DNA of 44,798 nt from positions 1 to 44,798 of the forward strand of contig DAIDKV010000225.1 of assembly GCA_027449865.1 (NCBI GenBank), read 5' to 3'. Origin of the DNA: Planctomycetales bacterium. Lineage in GTDB: Bacteria; Planctomycetota; Planctomycetia; Isosphaerales; Isosphaeraceae. Positions 42,275 to 44,798 of the stretch are shown one piece after another (the first letter of the stretch is position 1; each line of letters opens with the position of its first letter). Below the pieces are notes generated by a model. That model was not told the DNA's origin, did not search any database, and was given only the letters and a program-made list of their open reading frames with translations. The position numbers and the translations under genes are program-made.

Positions 42275-44798
42275 TTGTCAGATACCAATATATCAACTCT
42301 AAGTCCCCTCGACCGCCGGTTTGTCCAGCGGCTCATGAAATTTGCATCCAAGGGATACAGGTTCGACGGCAGTGATCATGCTCTCAAGCCCGGAACCCAG
42401 TACGAAGCTTTGGACGGCTACCTTCGGGGACTCAAGAATGGTCACCGCCACGGTTACTTTGATATCCCGACCGGCGTTGGCAAAACCGCCATTTTCATGT
42501 CGCTGATCGAGAATTACCTGGATGCAGCAAAAGGCCAAGATGATGAGAAGCGCGTCCTGGTCGTAGTCCCGAACGTGACTTTGGTGAAGCAAACCGCAAA
42601 TGCCTTTGCCAAATTCATGCCTGAGATCGCCCCCAAACTCGAGGCGGATGACGACTCAGGTCACTCTATTGACTGGGCGAGGAGCGACCTCGGCCTGCAA
42701 TACGGAAAGCTCAAACATGCCGACAAGAAACCCCGCGTCCTCGTCACGACCTATGCCTCGTTGAGGCGCGATGCCGGCAACAAGGTGTATGATCCGCGGG
42801 ATTATGGCCTGGTCGTCTATGACGAGGGGCACTCAATCACCGCCGAGGAAGCGGGCAAGGCCGTCGGAAAGTTCGAGTATGCCCTGCAACTGGCGGTCAC
42901 CGCGACGCCCGATTACTCGGAAGACAAGCGCGTCGGTCAGAAGCTCGCCCTTTGCTATTACCGTCTTCCTCTCGCCGAGGCGATCAATAGGGGCGATCTC
43001 TGCGGCGTCCGGCCGATCCTGATTAAGACGGAGTACACGGTCGACAAGGCAAAGGTCGAGGAATACATCCGTGCAAACAAGAGCAATTCTCTTTCAGACG
43101 CCCAGCTTCAGGAACTGTTCAACGTCGAGGCCCGCAACCGTTCCGTCATCGATACGTATCTATCTGAGCGCGACCCGGACAGCGGTGAGCGATTCCTGGG
43201 CCAGCAAGGACTGATCTTCAGCGGCGGTATCAAGCACGCAGATGATCTGGTCAGCCAGTTCCATAAGGCTCTGGGAGAAGATCGGTTCGCGAAGATCCGC
43301 CGTTGGCTTGAGGACGAGAATGTTGAGATCGCGGCAGCGATCCATAGCGGGTCGAAAGGTGCGTGGCTACGCCCCGGCTTGCTGACTGACGTAAATGGCA
43401 ATGCGTTGCCGAACCGGAAACGCCAGTCACAAAGCGAATGGTACAGCGAAGACGAAATTCGCCTCTTGCACGAGCAGGGGAAGATTCTGCTCATCATCTC
43501 CGACAAAAAATTACGTGAGGGGTATGACTGCCCTAAGGACAATATCGTGATCGATATGGTGGATCGGCTGTCGGTGCTCGATGTAACGCAGCGAATTGGC
43601 CGCGGATTCCGGCTCGATCCGGACGATCCGGACAAGGTTTGCACTCCTATCAATCTTGTCGACGTCAACACGCACGAGATCTATAAGGATCGCCCGCAGC
43701 TGCTTCCCGTCTACGCAGCCGAAATCCTCGAGGGTGCGGAATTCCGGAAGCCCATGAAGCGAAAGCTTACCAGGAAATTCAGCCACGAAATACCCGAGGC
43801 GGAAGAGGCGCTTGATCATGGAAAATTCGAAGTGATCAGCGACCAAACCGTGGTGCACAGCTATAACAACCGCAAGGGGCGTGAAGCCGCGATCGCCCCC
43901 CCGGCCCCGGATGGCTGGATGGCCGGGAGTGCTATCACCAAGGAATATGGGGGCGGCAACACGACCAACGAAGCGAATATCCGGGCTCTGGGCAAGAGAA
44001 AACTTGCCGAACTGCTGGCTACGGGCATGGACGAGGCCAAGGCATCGCGCGAGGTCGAGAAAAAATGGGTCCAACTGAACCTCAAAAGCGGGAAGATAGC
44101 GTGGCGCATAAGCCCCGAAGGGCTGCAGGAACTGATCCAAGCCGGTAAGATACGACTGACGAAAGCGCCTCCGGCCAAATTGGGCTGGATGTCGGGGAGT
44201 GCTATCTTGAAGGAATATGGTGGCAGCGGTGCCACCCACGACGCGAGCATCCGGTCCCTGGCGCAGGAAAAGCTAATGGCGCTTCGCGGGGCGGGAATGG
44301 ACGAGGTCGAGGCCGCGCGTGAAGTCGAGGAAAAATGGGTCCGGTGGGCGCGTCCCAAGAGCGGTAAAGACGCCTGGCATGTCAGTCCCGAAGGTCTTCA
44401 GGAATTGATCGAGGCACGCAAGATCCAAACGATGAAAGCGCCTCCGGCGAAGTTGGGTTGGATGTCCGGGAGTGCAATCGCTAAAGAATATGGAGGCAGT
44501 AGTACGTCCCACGACGCGAATATCCGGGCGCTTGGTCAAGAGAAGCACGCGGCACTGCGGGCGGCAGGCTTGGACGAGTCCGACGCCGCGCGCGAGGTCG
44601 AGGACAAATGGGTCCAGTGGGCCAGCAAAGCCGGTAATGAGGCATGGCGGATCAGCCCCGAGGGGCTCCAGGATCTGATCCAAACCGGCAAGGTTCGCAC
44701 CATCCGCGCCCCTGAAGCAAAGGAAGGTTGGATGTCGGGAAGCATGATCAAAAGAAAATATGGCGGCACACTCGAGAATCACGTCGCCCACATCAAGG
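42275..44798 (+). CDS. SF2 helicase with C-terminal tandem repeats (partial, runs off window)
   Basis: The frame is open from about 42248 to the window end (841 codons from TTG at 42275; ATG at 42335 is an alternative). SF2 motifs are clear: motif I PTGVGKTA at about 65-72, motif II YDEGHS at about 182-187, an AVTATP-type motif III, and motif VI QRIGRGFRLDP at about 439. This is the type I restriction/DEAD-like helicase core. From about residue 546 the protein becomes ~90-residue repeats, each starting GWM(S/A)GS. No nuclease is visible before the window ends. GC is lower than in the copper genes. A defence or restriction role is inferred. Confidence 0.85.
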   Translation, partial: MSDTNISTLSPLDRRFVQRLMKFASKGYRFDGSDHALKPGTQYEALDGYLRGLKNGHRHGYFDIPTGVGKTAIFMSLIENYLDAAKGQDDEKRVLVVVPNVTLVKQTANAFAKFMPEIAPKLEADDDSGHSIDWARSDLGLQYGKLKHADKKPRVLVTTYASLRRDAGNKVYDPRDYGLVVYDEGHSITAEEAGKAVGKFEYALQLAVTATPDYSEDKRVGQKLALCYYRLPLAEAINRGDLCGVRPILIKTEYTVDKAKVEEYIRANKSNSLSDAQLQELFNVEARNRSVIDTYLSERDPDSGERFLGQQGLIFSGGIKHADDLVSQFHKALGEDRFAKIRRWLEDENVEIAAAIHSGSKGAWLRPGLLTDVNGNALPNRKRQSQSEWYSEDEIRLLHEQGKILLIISDKKLREGYDCPKDNIVIDMVDRLSVLDVTQRIGRGFRLDPDDPDKVCTPINLVDVNTHEIYKDRPQLLPVYAAEILEGAEFRKPMKRKLTRKFSHEIPEAEEALDHGKFEVISDQTVVHSYNNRKGREAAIAPPAPDGWMAGSAITKEYGGGNTTNEANIRALGKRKLAELLATGMDEAKASREVEKKWVQLNLKSGKIAWRISPEGLQELIQAGKIRLTKAPPAKLGWMSGSAILKEYGGSGATHDASIRSLAQEKLMALRGAGMDEVEAAREVEEKWVRWARPKSGKDAWHVSPEGLQELIEARKIQTMKAPPAKLGWMSGSAIAKEYGGSSTSHDANIRALGQEKHAALRAAGLDESDAAREVEDKWVQWASKAGNEAWRISPEGLQDLIQTGKVRTIRAPEAKEGWMSGSMIKRKYGGTLENHVAHIK
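43907..44798 (+). repeat. ~90-residue coding tandem repeats in the helicase C-terminus
   Basis: Repeat starts (TGG of GWM) lie at 43916, 44186, 44459 and 44729, periods of 270, 273 and 270 nt. Each unit has GWMSGSAIxKEYGG, then NIRALGQEK, AGxDExxAAREVExKWV and SPEGLQELI. The last copy is cut by the window edge. Helical content and the KEYGG...IR pattern suggest small HTH-like modules that may bind DNA. Confidence 0.85.

Overview
The window is a high-GC stretch that looks like part of a large plasmid (or chromid) from a Planctomycetota bacterium, most plausibly an Isosphaeraceae relative. Plasmid status rests on a replication block at 27.9-30.6 kb: a DnaA box, an AT-rich stretch, nine iterons, an RPA-family RepA, a ParA and a small ParA partner. 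The planctomycete assignment is weaker. It rests on an N-terminal LEDR-type signal in the DUF305 protein, very high GC, and many secreted Gly/Met/Cys-rich small proteins. No rRNA, tRNA, CRISPR array, transposase or conjugation gene was seen.

Region 1 (1-11.4 kb) is a copper/silver resistance cluster. Reading leftward from 8.98 kb: a Cys-rich secreted protein, a CusB-like adaptor, a CusA-like HME-RND pump with an extra ~250-residue insertion, a Csp-like cysteine-rich copper-storage protein, a Gly-rich protein ending in a heavy-metal-binding domain, a secreted YHS-like metal-site protein and a DUF305 protein. A TolC/CusC-like outer-membrane protein is divergent, followed by a convergent Met/Gly-rich secreted protein. 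Region 6 (37.3-41.3 kb) is a second copper module on the other strand. It has paralogues of three of these proteins (Cys-rich, Csp-like, heavy-metal-binding) plus two small secreted proteins sharing the C-terminus PWLQPLR and a secreted TPR protein.

Region 2 (11.9-27.8 kb) resembles a defence island. It holds a helicase fused to a PD-(D/E)XK-like nuclease with a 92-residue partner, an HhH plus nuclease-like protein, a class II Fic protein with an elaborate palindromic operator, and a membrane-anchored Cas4-like gene pair whose second gene is split by a group II intron. The intron runs 18066-20480 and carries an RT-maturase-HNH ORF; removing it restores a continuous reading frame. Next come an MmeI-like type IIG restriction-modification gene broken by a frameshift, and an operon of HTH regulator, large N6-adenine methylase and small nuclease joined by ATGA overlaps.

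Region 3 (27.9-31.4 kb) is replication and partition, with a candidate centromere of irregular direct repeats upstream of parA. Region 4 (31.7-37 kb) is plasmid backbone: an ArdC-type antirestriction protein, a zinc-ribbon gene broken by a frameshift, an orphan flgB, a cluster of small conserved-looking plasmid genes with a DNA methyltransferase, and nested palindromes.

Region 7 (41.5-44.8 kb) has two tandemly duplicated small genes, an AT-rich gap, and an SF2 helicase that runs off the window and whose C-terminus is built from ~90-residue tandem repeats. The strongest leads are the split, intron-interrupted Cas4-like pair, the repeat-tailed helicase, the HTH-methylase-nuclease operon and the Fic operator. 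All family assignments come from reading motifs by eye; no database search was possible.
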